Positions 19,601 through 28,738 of a stretch of DNA of 64,000 nucleotides are shown here, piece after piece (within the stretch, counting starts at the first letter, position 1; every line of letters starts with the position of its first letter). Origin of the DNA: Methanosalsum zhilinae DSM 4017 (lineage in GTDB: Archaea > Halobacteriota > Methanosarcinia > Methanosarcinales > Methanosarcinaceae). Both the position numbers and the translations under genes were made by a program. The stretch is from NCBI RefSeq assembly GCF_000217995.1, contig NC_015676.1, positions 1,719,708 to 1,783,707 of the forward strand, in the 5' to 3' direction. The notes under the pieces were generated by a model, which was not told the origin of the DNA, searched no databases, and saw nothing but the letters and a program-made list of their open reading frames with translations.

Positions 19601-20312
19601 TCCAGGAAATTTCAATGCACCGGCATCGGTATGCAGGGCAGCTGTACTGTATGTGTTCAGAACCCTGGTACAATCAGATATACCATTAAATGATGGGTGT
19701 CTCAGACCACTTGAGATAATAATTCCTGAAGGCTCCATACTGGATCCTGAATATCCGGCAGCTGTGGTTGCAGGAAATGTGGAGACCTCACAGTGTATAG
19801 TTGATACACTCTTTGCAGCTCTGGATATTATGGCACCCTCCCAGGGAACCATGAACAATTTCACCTTTGGCAATGATTCATATCAGTATTATGAGACCAT
19901 CTGCGGCGGTGCTGGGGCAGGGCCGGGGTTTGATGGAGCAGATGCAGTCCATACCCATATGACAAATTCCCGGATAACAGATCCTGAGGTCATGGAAATA
20001 AGATACCCTGTCATGCTGGAAGAGTTCTCCATCAGGAAGAACAGCGGTGGCCAGGGAAAGTACAGGGGAGGGAATGGAACAGTCAGAAAGGTCCGGTTTT
20101 TTGAAAAAATGAACGCAACCATACTCTCAGGTCACAGAAAATACCCGCCTTCCGGGCTCAGGGGAGCAGGACCTGGAAAATGCGGAGTAAACCGGGTAAT
20201 TCGAAGGGACGGGAAGGTGATCGAGATTGGAGGAAGTGGAAGTGTTCTGGTAGAACAGGGAGATCTGTTCCTGATAGAGACTCCCGGTGGAGGCGGATAT
20301 GGAGAGAAATGA
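16668..20312 (+). CDS. 5-oxoprolinase/hydantoinase-type fused HyuA-HyuB protein
   Basis: A 1214-residue single-chain protein. The N-terminal part (about 15-690) is HyuA-like, with the phosphate loop IDRGGTFTDIV and the second motif SFDMGGTSTDVAHY. The C-terminal part (about 705-1214) is HyuB-like, with NSPYQGGTHLPDITVITPVF and the Gly-rich end VEQGDLFLIETPGGGGYGEK. This full fusion is the architecture of ATP-dependent 5-oxoprolinases, which open 5-oxoproline to glutamate; hydantoinases and acetophenone carboxylases are related, so the substrate is not certain. Start choice is open: ATGs at 16668, 16692 and 16698 are all possible and none has a clear Shine-Dalgarno site. Confidence 0.85.
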   Translation: MTTDLVEMSMTTGKWQFWIDRGGTFTDIVAENPEGQLITHKLLSCNPEQYSDSSIQGIRDILGCDPDQEIPSGIIETIRMGTTIGTNALLERKGERTVLVTTRGFRDLLEIGYQNRPDIFALNILKTDQLYERVIEVDERYDASGRKIHRPNIESLKRKLEDAFSSGIRAVAVALMHAYRYPDHEIEIAEIARETGFTQISLSHRVSPLIRIINRAETAVVDAYLSPVLRRYTENISTVLGTSSNDGTRLMFMQSNGGLVDARSFQGKDCILSGPAGGIVGAVQTSRIAGFDRIISFDMGGTSTDVAHYRGEYERSFDNMIAGIHLQSPMMKIHTIAAGGGSVLHFDGERMKVGPDSAGSNPGPACYRMGGPLTVTDCNVMLGRIQADHFPHVFGPEGNMPLDEETVHDTFSRLAQEVTASTGRKYTPEEVAEGFLDVAVENMANAIKKISLQKGYDVKEYTLCCFGGAGGQHACRVADTLGIDTIFIHPYAGVLSAYGIGLADQREILEQAIEKKLREDVVEEVRDILSDLEKEGKNRLVQQNVMQDNIISVARMHIRYSGSDTNLQIELEDGMDQQSIASAFNRKHRQIFGFMDPERTPVIEAVSMEVIGTTERIAERVHETHENVECIPARKIRTYFYGQYHDTPIFLRNDLRPGCRIQGPSVIIEDTSTIVIEPGWEGEITQHNHIILRRVMPRFCDNIADTSADPVMLEIFNNRFMSIAEQMGYTLQNTSHSVNIKERRDFSCALFDRDGNLIANAPHIPVHIGSMSESVRSLIRNVPDMEDGDTYLINSPYQGGTHLPDITVITPVFDSRNERYAYVASRGHHADIGGKTPGSMPHDSRNIHEEGVLTSGLRIVRKRHFDGERVLQWLGSGPYPARKPLQNMADIRAQIAANEKGIIEFRKLVEQYSEEVISSYMKHVQDNAENEVRKVIDVLGNGSYSYRMDDGSIISVRITIDRTRGCACIDFTGTSVQSPGNFNAPASVCRAAVLYVFRTLVQSDIPLNDGCLRPLEIIIPEGSILDPEYPAAVVAGNVETSQCIVDTLFAALDIMAPSQGTMNNFTFGNDSYQYYETICGGAGAGPGFDGADAVHTHMTNSRITDPEVMEIRYPVMLEEFSIRKNSGGQGKYRGGNGTVRKVRFFEKMNATILSGHRKYPPSGLRGAGPGKCGVNRVIRRDGKVIEIGGSGSVLVEQGDLFLIETPGGGGYGEK

Positions 20313-20387
20313 ACCCCCGGTGTTGCAGGAATCAGATTATATTACAGCAGATCGATCAGGTATCTAAAAGTATTCAGGCTGGAGAGT

Positions 20388-21734
20388 ATGGACAGAACCG
20401 AGATGCTGGGGCAGGAGAATGTAAAAACCCTTATTATCAGGCTTGCCACCCCTGCAATTATAGGACTGATGGTGCAGGCCATATACAATCTGGTGGATAC
20501 AATATTTATTGGAAGGGGTCTTGGAGAGGACAGTGTCCTGGGTATTGCAGGAATATCTGTTGCCTTTCCTGTCCAGATGCTGATGATGGCCATTGCACTT
20601 GGTGTGGGTATAGGGGGAGCCTCGGTGATCTCAAGGTCACTGGGTTCTGGAAGACGGGAGTATGCAGAGAGAACTGTGGGAAACATGGTGACCATGATAC
20701 TCTTCTCCAGTCTGGTCTTCACAGCCCTTGCAATCTATTATATTGAGCCAATCCTCACACTTTTTGGAGCATCTGAGACTGTACTGCCCTTTGCCACGGA
20801 TTACACATATTATATCCTGCTTGGAACGGTCTTTTTTACATTTTCTGCTGCAATGAGCAATGCCATAAGGGCTGAAGGGAATACCATATTTGCCATGATG
20901 ATACTGGTTGTGTCCAGTGTTGCCAACATTATCCTCAACCCCCTGTTCATCTTTGAGCTTGGTATGGGAATTAAGGGTGCAGCAATTGCCACTGTGATCT
21001 CACAGATCATCGGTACCCTGATGGTACTCTATTACTATTTCTCTGGAAGGGCTGAAGTACCATTCTATTTCAGTAATCTGGCACCACATACTGGAATTAT
21101 CAAAGAGTCAAGCTATATAGGAACCTCGGAGTCAATGTTTAATGTGGTGGAAAGCCTGCTGTTTCTTCTGTTCAACCAGAGCCTGCTACATTACGGCGGT
21201 GATCTGGGTATTGCAGTGTTTGGAATCGTGATCAAGGTATTCATGCTGACACTGATGCCGATCATAGGCCTCAAGCAGGCAATCCAGCCCATATTCGGAT
21301 ACAACTACGGAGCCACAAATTACCTGCGTATCAGGCAGACAATGACCATTGCCACTTATATGGCAACTGCCCTGTGTTTCCTGAGCATGATTATTGTGTT
21401 CCTGATACCCGAACAGATCATAGGACTGTTCAGCAATGATCCTGATCTGATAGAAATGGGTGTACCTGCAATCATCATTTGTTATCTCATGATGCCGTTT
21501 ATAGGAGTACAGATAATTGCAACAGCACTGCTCCAATCCCTTGGAAAGTCACTGGAATCCCTTGTCCTGATACTCTCAAGACAGGTCATCTTCCTGCCAC
21601 CCCTGGTCCTGCTGCTGCCACTGCAGTTTGGATTGACAGGAATATGGATTGCATTTCCCCTCTCAGACCTGCTTGCATTTGTGGTGGCACTGTTCATGAT
21701 GCGAAGGGAATCAAAGAAAATGGAAATACTTTAA
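20388..21734 (+). CDS. MATE-family multidrug/toxin exporter
   Basis: A 448-residue membrane protein with about twelve helices in two homologous halves, typical for MATE transporters. It begins ENVKTLIIRLATPAIIGLMVQAIYNLVDTIFIGRGLG, the classic first-helix signature, and repeats it in the second half (ESMFNVVESLLFLLFNQ). These carriers exchange cations for H+ or Na+ and export organic compounds. It lies 75 bases after the 5-oxoprolinase-type gene, possibly the same transcript. Its stop overlaps the convergent thiI stop by four bases. Confidence 0.9.
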   Translation: MDRTEMLGQENVKTLIIRLATPAIIGLMVQAIYNLVDTIFIGRGLGEDSVLGIAGISVAFPVQMLMMAIALGVGIGGASVISRSLGSGRREYAERTVGNMVTMILFSSLVFTALAIYYIEPILTLFGASETVLPFATDYTYYILLGTVFFTFSAAMSNAIRAEGNTIFAMMILVVSSVANIILNPLFIFELGMGIKGAAIATVISQIIGTLMVLYYYFSGRAEVPFYFSNLAPHTGIIKESSYIGTSESMFNVVESLLFLLFNQSLLHYGGDLGIAVFGIVIKVFMLTLMPIIGLKQAIQPIFGYNYGATNYLRIRQTMTIATYMATALCFLSMIIVFLIPEQIIGLFSNDPDLIEMGVPAIIICYLMMPFIGVQIIATALLQSLGKSLESLVLILSRQVIFLPPLVLLLPLQFGLTGIWIAFPLSDLLAFVVALFMMRRESKKMEIL

Positions 21735-22906
21735 GGTGAATCCGGAGACATTATCCTTGCATTCTCAACTGAACTTTTTACCAGATCTTCTATTCCTGCC
21801 CTTTCCTCTTCTGCAACCAGTGCATCAAAGCGTGCGCTTACCTCAGGATATTCAGGTACTGCAGCACAGCAGGTTGCAGGTTTTGTGGAAATGCTGTATG
21901 TACCGATCTTTCTTGCCATCTCAATGATATCGTTCTTATCAAGTCCGATCAGTGGATGGTAGACCGGAATTCCCAGGCCATAGATCTCTGCATGCATGTT
22001 GGCAGAGGTCTGGGATGCAACCTGGCCCAGTGAGGAACCTGTGATGATACCATGGGCATTTTCCTTTTTCATGATCTCATAGGCCACACGGTACATTGTC
22101 CTCTTGCACAGGATACATGTATTCTTCTTACCGCAGTAGGATATGAATGATGCAAGACTTGGGCCATGGGGTACTGAATATGATTTCAGGGGATGACCAG
22201 GCGCCCATTTCTGCAATATTTCAATACATTCAGCTGCCCTTTCAAGTGTTGTCTCATCTGCGTATGGAGTGTTGTCAAAATAGGCCGGTATGATCTCCAC
22301 ACCCCTTCTCATCATCATCCATGCAGCCACCGGAGAATCAATACCACCTGAGACCAGTGCAACCATTTTCCCCTGGGTACCCAGTGGCAGTCCTCCCACA
22401 CCTTTGATGATATCAGTGAAAATATAGGCTTTGCTGTCCCTGACCTCAACAAATATTTCATGATCAGGATTGGTCAGGTCAACTGCAGGTGTGCGGCCCA
22501 TGTTCTCAAGTGCTTCCCATACAGCATCCCCGCATTTTAGTGCAATGTCGCGGGAGGTGAATTCATGGTTACCTGATCTGCGGGAGCGTATGGCATAGGT
22601 CTGGCCTTCCTGGACTTTTTCAGCGTATCCTGCAACTGTTTCTGCAATAATACCCGGATCTGCCTGGATGGTACGGGCAAAGGAGGCAGAGACCACTCCA
22701 AACACATCAGATGCAGCCTCTGCAGCTGCCGGGTCATCGGTATGGATGAAAATCCTGCCCCACTGTCTTGAAACACTGCTGTAATCGATCCCGCGGGATT
22801 CGAGCATGGCCTTTATGTTTCGTATCAGTATCTTCTCATACCAGTTCCGGGTACCCCTGCTCTTTAGTGCAAGTTCTCCGTAGCGGACTATGACAGTATC
22901 GTTCAT
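21731..22906 (-). CDS. thiI: ThiI, tRNA 4-thiouridine synthetase-type sulfurtransferase
   Basis: A 391-residue archaeal ThiI. The N-terminal ferredoxin-like and THUMP domains (about 1-165, with RYGELALKSRGTRNWYEKIL) bind tRNA; the PP-loop adenylation motif is SGGIDSPVAAWMM near residue 190. It ends KPATCCAAVPEYPEVSARFDAL with no rhodanese domain, as in archaeal ThiI, so the sulfur must come from another route. It makes s4U8 in tRNA. In the same minus-strand block lie a PAPS-reductase-like PP-loop protein and two flavin disulfide reductases, a suggestive sulfur context. Confidence 0.93.
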   Translation of the reverse strand: MNDTVIVRYGELALKSRGTRNWYEKILIRNIKAMLESRGIDYSSVSRQWGRIFIHTDDPAAAEAASDVFGVVSASFARTIQADPGIIAETVAGYAEKVQEGQTYAIRSRRSGNHEFTSRDIALKCGDAVWEALENMGRTPAVDLTNPDHEIFVEVRDSKAYIFTDIIKGVGGLPLGTQGKMVALVSGGIDSPVAAWMMMRRGVEIIPAYFDNTPYADETTLERAAECIEILQKWAPGHPLKSYSVPHGPSLASFISYCGKKNTCILCKRTMYRVAYEIMKKENAHGIITGSSLGQVASQTSANMHAEIYGLGIPVYHPLIGLDKNDIIEMARKIGTYSISTKPATCCAAVPEYPEVSARFDALVAEEERAGIEDLVKSSVENARIMSPDSP

Positions 22907-22956
22907 GGATCCATTCTTTCACAGCATTCTAATTAAAGTTAGCCAATGCGGCCATA

Positions 22957-24948
22957 TCAGCGTATCATGTATCTGATATCAGCACAGACACTGGGATAGG
23001 CCCAGGCCATTTCCTTGAGTTCCTGGCGTGTGATGCCCTTTCGCATTGCCATTGAGAAGATATTGATCACCTCTTCTGCCCTGTGGCCAAGTATATGGGC
23101 ACCAACTATCCTGTCACTTTCCTGATCCACAATGATCTTGGAAGCTGCATACTTTTCATTCACCTGCCTGCTTGAGTACCAGTCTGTTCGGTCATGAGAG
23201 ATTACCTGATGACCCTTTGTGACCTTTCTGCTGTCAATTCCGGCTGAGGCCAGGGCAGGAATTGTGAAAACTACTGCAGGAATGGCTGTGTAATCAACTG
23301 TCTTGCGGTTGCCGCCGGTGATATTGTCTGCCACTGCAAATGCTTCAAGATTGGCTGTGGGGATCAGTTTGGGACCATTCTCATTGCAGTCACCTGCTGC
23401 ATATACTCCCGGATTGGAGATGCTCTGCATGTATTTGTTCACCACAACTCCTGCAGGACCTGCTTCCACATTACCCTGTGCCAGATCCAGTTCATCAAGT
23501 GCTGCAACCCTGCCTGCCCCATGTACCACCAGGTCACATGCATAGACCTTACCAGAATCGGTCCTTACAAGATATCTCTCACCGGTCTTTTCAATTTCTG
23601 TTACAGGAGAACGGGTCACAATCTCAATACCAATCTTTTCTGTAGCTTCTACCAGGATATCCACCATATCAGGATCAAATTCCTTGAGAGCCCTGGAGTT
23701 TCTCTGAAGTATTACCACCTCTGAACCTGCCCTTGCAGCCACATGGGCAAATTCGAATGAAATATAACCACCGCCAATGAACACGATCTTCTCAGGCAGT
23801 GATTCAAGTTCCAGGAACCGGTCACTGCTAATTACGTGTTCCTCACCTTCAATACCCAGTTTAGCAGGCTTTGCACCGGTTGCCAGCACAATGTACCGGG
23901 AGTGGACCTTTTTGCCATCGATCTGCAGCAGTGATCTGCCTGCAAAGCGTGCAGTTGCATGATAGGTCCTGATACCCCTTTCACTAAATTTTCTCTCAAA
24001 CCTTTCAGGTACAGGGTCTGTGAATGTGCGCTTGAACCTCATCAGGGACTGCCAGTCTATACCTATCCCATCAGAACCCTTCAGGCCATTGTCACCCATC
24101 TGCCTTGCCTGTTCCATTATCTCCACTGCACCTGTTAGCACCTTCTTGGGATTGCAGCCTCTCTGGGCACAGGTTCCGCCATAGCTGCGGTTATCCACAA
24201 CTGCCACATCCATTCCTGCGGACCTGCACTTATGTGCCACTGTGGCTCCTGCAGCACCGGTTCCGATTACCACCACATCGTGGTGAATGTCTGCCTGTGT
24301 TTCCTCAACCATCTTCTCCCTTTTCTTCCTGAAGGTCTCAAAGATCTCTATGGCTTCATCATCAGGGACATCGTACCAGTTACGATATACCTGCGCCACT
24401 GCCCTGAAATCATCAGGGATCTCCAGTACCACATAATCATCTGATTCATTTCTGATCTGCAGGCTTGTCCTGCGTCCTGCCACAGGTACTGCAACAACTA
24501 TTCTTTCAGGGTTGCGTTTCCTGCACATGCGTATGGCAGCCATCATGGTAGAGCCCATGGCAATCCCGTCATCCACCAGTATAACTGTCCTTGATTTGAT
24601 ATCAGGCAGTGGCTCACCTTTTCTCAGTACCTTGATGCGCCGGTCAATTTCCCTGATCTGCTCCTTCTTTATCCTCTCAATGGTACCCCTGTCAAGCCAG
24701 AGTGCAGCATCCTTTATGATATAGGTGGTTCCATCCTCTGCAATGGCTCCAAAACCACCTTCTGTATAATCAGGAAACGGTAGTTTTCTTGAGATCAGGT
24801 AGGAGAACTCAGAGTTTAGATATTTTGCCACCTCTGCACCAACCTGGGCACCGCCTTTTGGTATTGTCAGTACCACAGGGTCACTGTTTCTGTATCGGTC
24901 AAGTTTTCTTGCTAGCTGTTCTCCTGCATCCTTTCTATCATGAAACAT
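22957..24948 (-). CDS. Phosphoribosyltransferase fused to a flavin-dependent disulfide reductase
   Basis: A 663-residue two-domain protein. Residues about 1-205 are a type I phosphoribosyltransferase with the PRPP loop VILVDDGIAMGST (about 122-134) and FPKGG-like LTIPKGGAQVGAEVA near 28. After a charged linker, residues about 220-663 are an FAD/NAD(P) disulfide reductase with VVVIGTGAAG (225-234), the redox cysteines GGTCAQRGC (Cys260, Cys265) and the NAD motif FIGGGYISFEFAHVAARAG. The C-terminal His of the usual HPT motif is replaced (AYPSVCADIRYMIR). ATG 24948 is preferred to a TTG at 24981 because GGAG lies 10 bases upstream and overlap with the SDR gene is avoided. The joint function is unknown. 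Confidence 0.88.
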   Translation of the reverse strand: MFHDRKDAGEQLARKLDRYRNSDPVVLTIPKGGAQVGAEVAKYLNSEFSYLISRKLPFPDYTEGGFGAIAEDGTTYIIKDAALWLDRGTIERIKKEQIREIDRRIKVLRKGEPLPDIKSRTVILVDDGIAMGSTMMAAIRMCRKRNPERIVVAVPVAGRRTSLQIRNESDDYVVLEIPDDFRAVAQVYRNWYDVPDDEAIEIFETFRKKREKMVEETQADIHHDVVVIGTGAAGATVAHKCRSAGMDVAVVDNRSYGGTCAQRGCNPKKVLTGAVEIMEQARQMGDNGLKGSDGIGIDWQSLMRFKRTFTDPVPERFERKFSERGIRTYHATARFAGRSLLQIDGKKVHSRYIVLATGAKPAKLGIEGEEHVISSDRFLELESLPEKIVFIGGGYISFEFAHVAARAGSEVVILQRNSRALKEFDPDMVDILVEATEKIGIEIVTRSPVTEIEKTGERYLVRTDSGKVYACDLVVHGAGRVAALDELDLAQGNVEAGPAGVVVNKYMQSISNPGVYAAGDCNENGPKLIPTANLEAFAVADNITGGNRKTVDYTAIPAVVFTIPALASAGIDSRKVTKGHQVISHDRTDWYSSRQVNEKYAASKIIVDQESDRIVGAHILGHRAEEVINIFSMAMRKGITRQELKEMAWAYPSVCADIRYMIR

Positions 24949-24964
24949 GTATGATCTACTCCTA

Positions 24965-25657
24965 TTAGCGATACATTTCAATAGCCGAACCTGTGGGTAT
25001 CACGGATTCAGGCAGACACATCTCCATTACCTGATACGCCACGTCTTCTGGTTTGAGGGGTGGCTCATCATCAAACATTGACCGATACATTCCGGTATCC
25101 ACTCCTCCAGGACACAGTGCATATACTCTTATCTCATCCAGTTCATAGGCAAGTGCCTGTGTGAGTCCTATAACCGCTGCCTTGGATGCACTGTATACTG
25201 CAAGTGAAGGAATACCGTGCTTGCCTGCACCTGATGAAATATTGACTATTCTGCCGCTGTTTCTGGGAACCATGTACCTTAGTGCATGCTTTGTGCACAG
25301 GTACACACCCTTTACATTGGTATCCATTATTGTGTCATATTCCTGAGTGGTGGTTTCAACAAACGGTTTTCTAACAGCAGTACCTGCACAGTTTACCAGG
25401 ATATCTATCTTGCCAAAGCGCTCAGCAGTCCGGGTCATGAGATTTTCAACATCCATCTCAGAGTGTACATCTGTCTGCACTGCCAGTGCCCTGCTACCTT
25501 TCTGTTTTACCATCTCTGCAGTCTGGCTGATCTCAGCCTCAGTTCTTGCAGCAGCAACAATATCTGCACCCTCATCTGCAAGTGCCAGGCATATGGCACG
25601 ACCAATACCTCTACCGGCTCCTGTTACAACTGCAACATGACCTTTGAGTCTCATCAT
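24965..25657 (-). CDS. Short-chain dehydrogenase/reductase
   Basis: A 230-residue classical SDR. Nucleotide motif VVTGAGRGIGRAICLALA (residues 9-26), NAG motif as ILVNCAGTAVRKP (about 86-98), catalytic Ser in NISSGAG near 140 and YSASKAA near 154, followed by CPGGVDTGMY. The alanine and arginine residues after the first strand (AAARTEAE) suggest NADP(H) preference. The gene precedes the phosphoribosyltransferase-reductase fusion by 16 bases in the same direction. It resembles FabG-type 3-oxoacyl reductases, but methanogens make no bacterial fatty acids, so the substrate is unknown. Confidence 0.88.
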   Translation of the reverse strand: MMRLKGHVAVVTGAGRGIGRAICLALADEGADIVAAARTEAEISQTAEMVKQKGSRALAVQTDVHSEMDVENLMTRTAERFGKIDILVNCAGTAVRKPFVETTTQEYDTIMDTNVKGVYLCTKHALRYMVPRNSGRIVNISSGAGKHGIPSLAVYSASKAAVIGLTQALAYELDEIRVYALCPGGVDTGMYRSMFDDEPPLKPEDVAYQVMEMCLPESVIPTGSAIEMYR

Positions 25658-25679
25658 GTCCTATCCCTTTTTGTAAAAA

Positions 25680-25970
25680 TCAGCGTCTTATATCAAAATC
25701 CCTGAATTCTTCACACTCTGTAACCCAGCGGTAGTTTACTCCCTCAACAGATGCCATTGCAGGTCCTTCGTGTAATCTGTTGAGAAGTTTTTCTATTGAT
25801 TCAGGATCTCCTCTGGCAACTACCTTTACCCTGCCATCAGCCAGGTTCTTCACATACCCTTTAAGTTCCAGGGAGGTGGCAGTATCCTTTGTAAACTGCC
25901 TGAAAAATACCCCCTGCACCCTGCCTGAGACATACGCCTCAATACATGCATCCATTTCTGATGATTGCAT
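25680..25970 (-). CDS. acyP: Acylphosphatase
   Basis: About 96 residues (or 91 from a second ATG at 25955). The family signature is complete: GRVQGVFFRQFTKDTATSLELKGYVKNLADGRVKV, holding the phosphate-binding loop with catalytic Arg and the Asn of YVKNL. It hydrolyses acyl phosphates such as carbamoyl phosphate or acetyl phosphate. The open frame reaches into thrS, but the start is placed at 25970 because earlier codons do not resemble the family. It lies 22 bases after the thrS stop. Confidence 0.9.
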   Translation of the reverse strand: MQSSEMDACIEAYVSGRVQGVFFRQFTKDTATSLELKGYVKNLADGRVKVVARGDPESIEKLLNRLHEGPAMASVEGVNYRWVTECEEFRDFDIRR

Positions 25971-25992
25971 GTATAAATATATTAAAAGGAAA

Positions 25993-27882
25993 TTATATGA
26001 ATTTTGGCCTTCGGGAGATATATTTTGACAGCGCAAGATTGCGGTAGGGCATTGTGCATGTTTCAAGCCTTATCCTGTCATTGAGTTCTTCTGCAGACAT
26101 CTGTACCTTCACAGGTTTTTTGGGGGCTGATTCTGCACGGATGGTTACACTTATCTCACCGGTCTCGGCTTCCCTGTCACCAATGACTGCCACATAGGGT
26201 ACCCATTCCCGTCCTGCATCACGTATCTTCTTGCCAACAGAATCCTCGCGGTCATCAATATCCACCCTGCACTCCAGTTTCTCACTGACCTTTTCTGCAA
26301 ATTCCAGGTGCCTTGAAGCCACCGGTATTATCCTGACCTGGGTAGGGGAGAGCCAGACCGGAAGCATTGGAGGCTTGCCTTTCTCAGAGTCCATTGATGC
26401 CTTTTCCAGAAGTGCGTAGATACACCGTTCAATGGCACCACTGGGACAGCAGTGAAGCATTACAGGCCTTGTGGATCCACCTTCTGTATCTGTAAAGGAG
26501 ATATCATACCTTTCTGCATTTTCCACATCGATCTGGACTGTGGAGAGTGCACTGGCCTTTGCTATTGCATCCACGAAATTGAACTCGAATTTCAGGACAA
26601 AGTAGAAGAACCGTTTATCCCACATTTCAACAAGTACAGGCTTTCCTGCAGTCTGTGCAAGGGATGTGATAAACTCCCGGTTCTGGTCATAGAAATCCCT
26701 GGTAAACCTGATGGCAACCTCGTAATCATCAATACCAAGACCGATACTGCTGAGGGTGTCCATGCACATGCTGTACTGCTCGCCAAACTGGTCCACTGCC
26801 TGATCCATATCAGCACACATTGTGTGCATATCAGGCATTGTGAATGCCCTCAGTCTTCGAAGTCCTACAAGTTCTCCTCTCTGCTCCCTCCTGAAACTGT
26901 ACCTGGTCATTTCGATCATTTTCATTGGAAGGCTGCGGTAAGAGATTGTCATGTCATGGTTCATGAGAAACTGGCCAAAGCATGCAGCAAACCTGAGAAA
27001 GAGCTGTTTCTTATCGGATTCTATGGAATACTGGCGGGCAGGGAACCTGTCCAGGTACTTTTTCAGGGTGGGATGGTTCATATCATACATGAGAGGAGTC
27101 TCGACTTCCATTGCCCCGTATCTGGTTGAGGTATCCAGTACATAGTTTTCCAGCAGTGACTTGACCAGCCTGCCCTTTGGATAGTATCGCATATTCCCGG
27201 AATCTGATCCTGGCTCATAATCTGCCAGCTCCAGGCGTTTCATGAGTTCAACATGGGGCGGTGCATCCTCGACTTTCCTGTTCTTTGTGATCTCATAGTC
27301 CACGAATTTGCGCAGATTCTCATGACCCTTGAAATCAAAGTCCTCTATGCTGTGAAGTTCTCCATCAGGAGTCATTATCTTCCAGTAGGATGTGGCAGTA
27401 TCCTCGGCTTTTAGAGCCTCGGAGACAACTTCCTCATCCTGCCTGCATATCTCTTCTGTCTTTTCCGGCCTGATGGTCTTTGACAGTTCTGAGAGAGGAT
27501 GGCCCTTGCAGCTGATCCTGAACGCCTTGTACCAGCCAAAGGGAGCCCTTGAAACCTCATAATCCGGACTCAGTATCTCTTCCAGTTCCTTCAGGACCGA
27601 TACTGCAAAGGAGGGGGATGAAAGGTCAGAGCTAAGATGTGCGTAGGGGTAGAGCATGATACGTTCGGTATTTACCTGCCCTGCGACCTTTTTTATATCA
27701 GCAACTGCCCTTGACACAACCTCCCCGCGCCCGGTCTCATCCACGCTCTCAACAGCAATGAATACAGTAAGTGCCTCCTCGAGCCTGCCCTTCTTGAAGG
27801 ACTCATCGATCTCTTCTGCAACCGGAGTATCCTTCTTTGTCTCATATTCAATATAATCGGAATGGATCAGTAATAACTGCAT
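25993..27882 (-). CDS. thrS: Archaeal threonyl-tRNA synthetase
   Basis: A 629-residue class II synthetase with the archaeal N-terminal editing domain (about 1-140, starting [14 protein letters not shown]), a fold related to D-aminoacyl-tRNA deacylase that removes mischarged serine. The catalytic core has motif 2 region [24 protein letters not shown], the zinc-binding cysteine and histidines (for example in [19 protein letters not shown]), followed by the anticodon-binding domain (about 530-629). ATG 27882 is chosen: GGTGA lies about 5 bases before it and the N-terminus then matches the family. Confidence 0.94.
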   Translation of the reverse strand: MQLLLIHSDYIEYETKKDTPVAEEIDESFKKGRLEEALTVFIAVESVDETGRGEVVSRAVADIKKVAGQVNTERIMLYPYAHLSSDLSSPSFAVSVLKELEEILSPDYEVSRAPFGWYKAFRISCKGHPLSELSKTIRPEKTEEICRQDEEVVSEALKAEDTATSYWKIMTPDGELHSIEDFDFKGHENLRKFVDYEITKNRKVEDAPPHVELMKRLELADYEPGSDSGNMRYYPKGRLVKSLLENYVLDTSTRYGAMEVETPLMYDMNHPTLKKYLDRFPARQYSIESDKKQLFLRFAACFGQFLMNHDMTISYRSLPMKMIEMTRYSFRREQRGELVGLRRLRAFTMPDMHTMCADMDQAVDQFGEQYSMCMDTLSSIGLGIDDYEVAIRFTRDFYDQNREFITSLAQTAGKPVLVEMWDKRFFYFVLKFEFNFVDAIAKASALSTVQIDVENAERYDISFTDTEGGSTRPVMLHCCPSGAIERCIYALLEKASMDSEKGKPPMLPVWLSPTQVRIIPVASRHLEFAEKVSEKLECRVDIDDREDSVGKKIRDAGREWVPYVAVIGDREAETGEISVTIRAESAPKKPVKVQMSAEELNDRIRLETCTMPYRNLALSKYISRRPKFI

Positions 27883-27911
27883 TATTTCACCTTTAAAGTC
27901 AAGATACAAAC

Positions 27912-27946
27912 TATGGTGACCATATTACATTCACCGGTTTATATGA
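27912..27946 (-). promoter_or_regulatory. thrS promoter with palindrome near the start site
   Basis: On the minus strand CATATAAACC (27937-27946) is a likely TATA box. About 25 bases downstream lies TATGGT-G-ACCATA (27912-27924), a perfect 13-base palindrome that would cover the transcription start. It could be an operator; chance is not excluded. Confidence 0.4.
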
Positions 27947-28077
27947 TTTTGGAATTTTTTGTGTCTGATCCACCATCTGGATAGTATATCGGATGGTAGC
28001 AGGATATCACCGGCTGTGATCAGGGGCTTTTAAAATCAGCATTGATATTTATAGAATATAATCAGGTATAGCCAGTC

Positions 28078-28191
28078 ATGGGTTGTAAAATGGAAATTGA
28101 TGATGAACAGCTGTGCGGTGAAGCCATCAAAAAGTTGGGGACGCACTGGAAGATATCAAAATTGGAAGAACATACAGTGAATAGGAAGTAA
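28078..28191 (+). CDS. Doubtful 37-residue open frame
   Basis: ATG GGT TGT ... TAA encodes MGCKMEIDDEQLCGEAI followed by KKLGTHWKISKLEEHTVNRK. I recognise no family. A TATA-like ATTTATAG lies about 27 bases before the ATG, so a leaderless message is possible, and the composition is protein-like. It may equally be the remains of a lost gene. Nothing else is seen in the 424-base gap between thrS and the PRC-barrel gene apart from the thrS promoter. Confidence 0.22.
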   Translation: MGCKMEIDDEQLCGEAIKKLGTHWKISKLEEHTVNRK

Positions 28192-28306
28192 AGAAAAAGA
28201 CTGGTCTATCGTGAGTTATGGAGTATCAGATGTGCACAAAAAAATAAGGGTTTACCAGTAAGTGGCACCCCCTGTGTTGATGGACCTTTTCTGTAAAGTC
28301 CCATAT

Positions 28307-28654
28307 TTACGTCATTTTTCTTCCAAAGGCCCTGGTTCCAAAGTGTTCATTGACCCTTTCTTCAAAGTCCCTTATCGTTACATCAGGCCATTCGTTTTCC
28401 GGGAATCCAGGTGCATCCATCAGTTTGGAATTATCAACATCCGGCAGGAAGTAGTGACCGTCTCCTTTCTTGAAGATTTCCCAGGGTACACCTACATACC
28501 CTTCCCTGATATTTAGTGATACTATCACATAGGGAATTGTGTTCTTTTCCATGTCCACCATAAAGTCTATGAATTTGCCTATTTCTTTGCCACTGGAATC
28601 CTTTATTGGATCTTTTTTTATACTTTCAGCTGATAGCATTTCAGGTTTTGTCAT
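28307..28654 (-). CDS. PRC-barrel domain protein
   Basis: A 115-residue protein. Residues about 5-75 follow the PRC-barrel pattern: MLSAESIKKDPIKDSSGKEIGKFIDFMVDMEKNTIPYVIVSL, then the end strand YFLPDV. Such barrels occur in RimM, the photosynthetic reaction centre and many small archaeal proteins, where they mediate RNA or protein contacts. A charged tail (WPDVTIRDFEERVNEHFG) follows. It is a single gene between thrS and a disulfide reductase gene, both on the same strand. Confidence 0.8.
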   Translation of the reverse strand: MTKPEMLSAESIKKDPIKDSSGKEIGKFIDFMVDMEKNTIPYVIVSLNIREGYVGVPWEIFKKGDGHYFLPDVDNSKLMDAPGFPENEWPDVTIRDFEERVNEHFGTRAFGRKMT

Positions 28655-28738
28655 CCTATATTACCCCCATATCTATTCTGTAGATATTGATTCATATACT
28701 GTGTTCAACCCTTATATTTCATGCGCCTGCATTACCCC

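Noticed and set aside
28078-28191. Short frame as a transposase or toxin-antitoxin remnant
   Set aside because: No motif supports either idea; listed only as a doubtful open frame.
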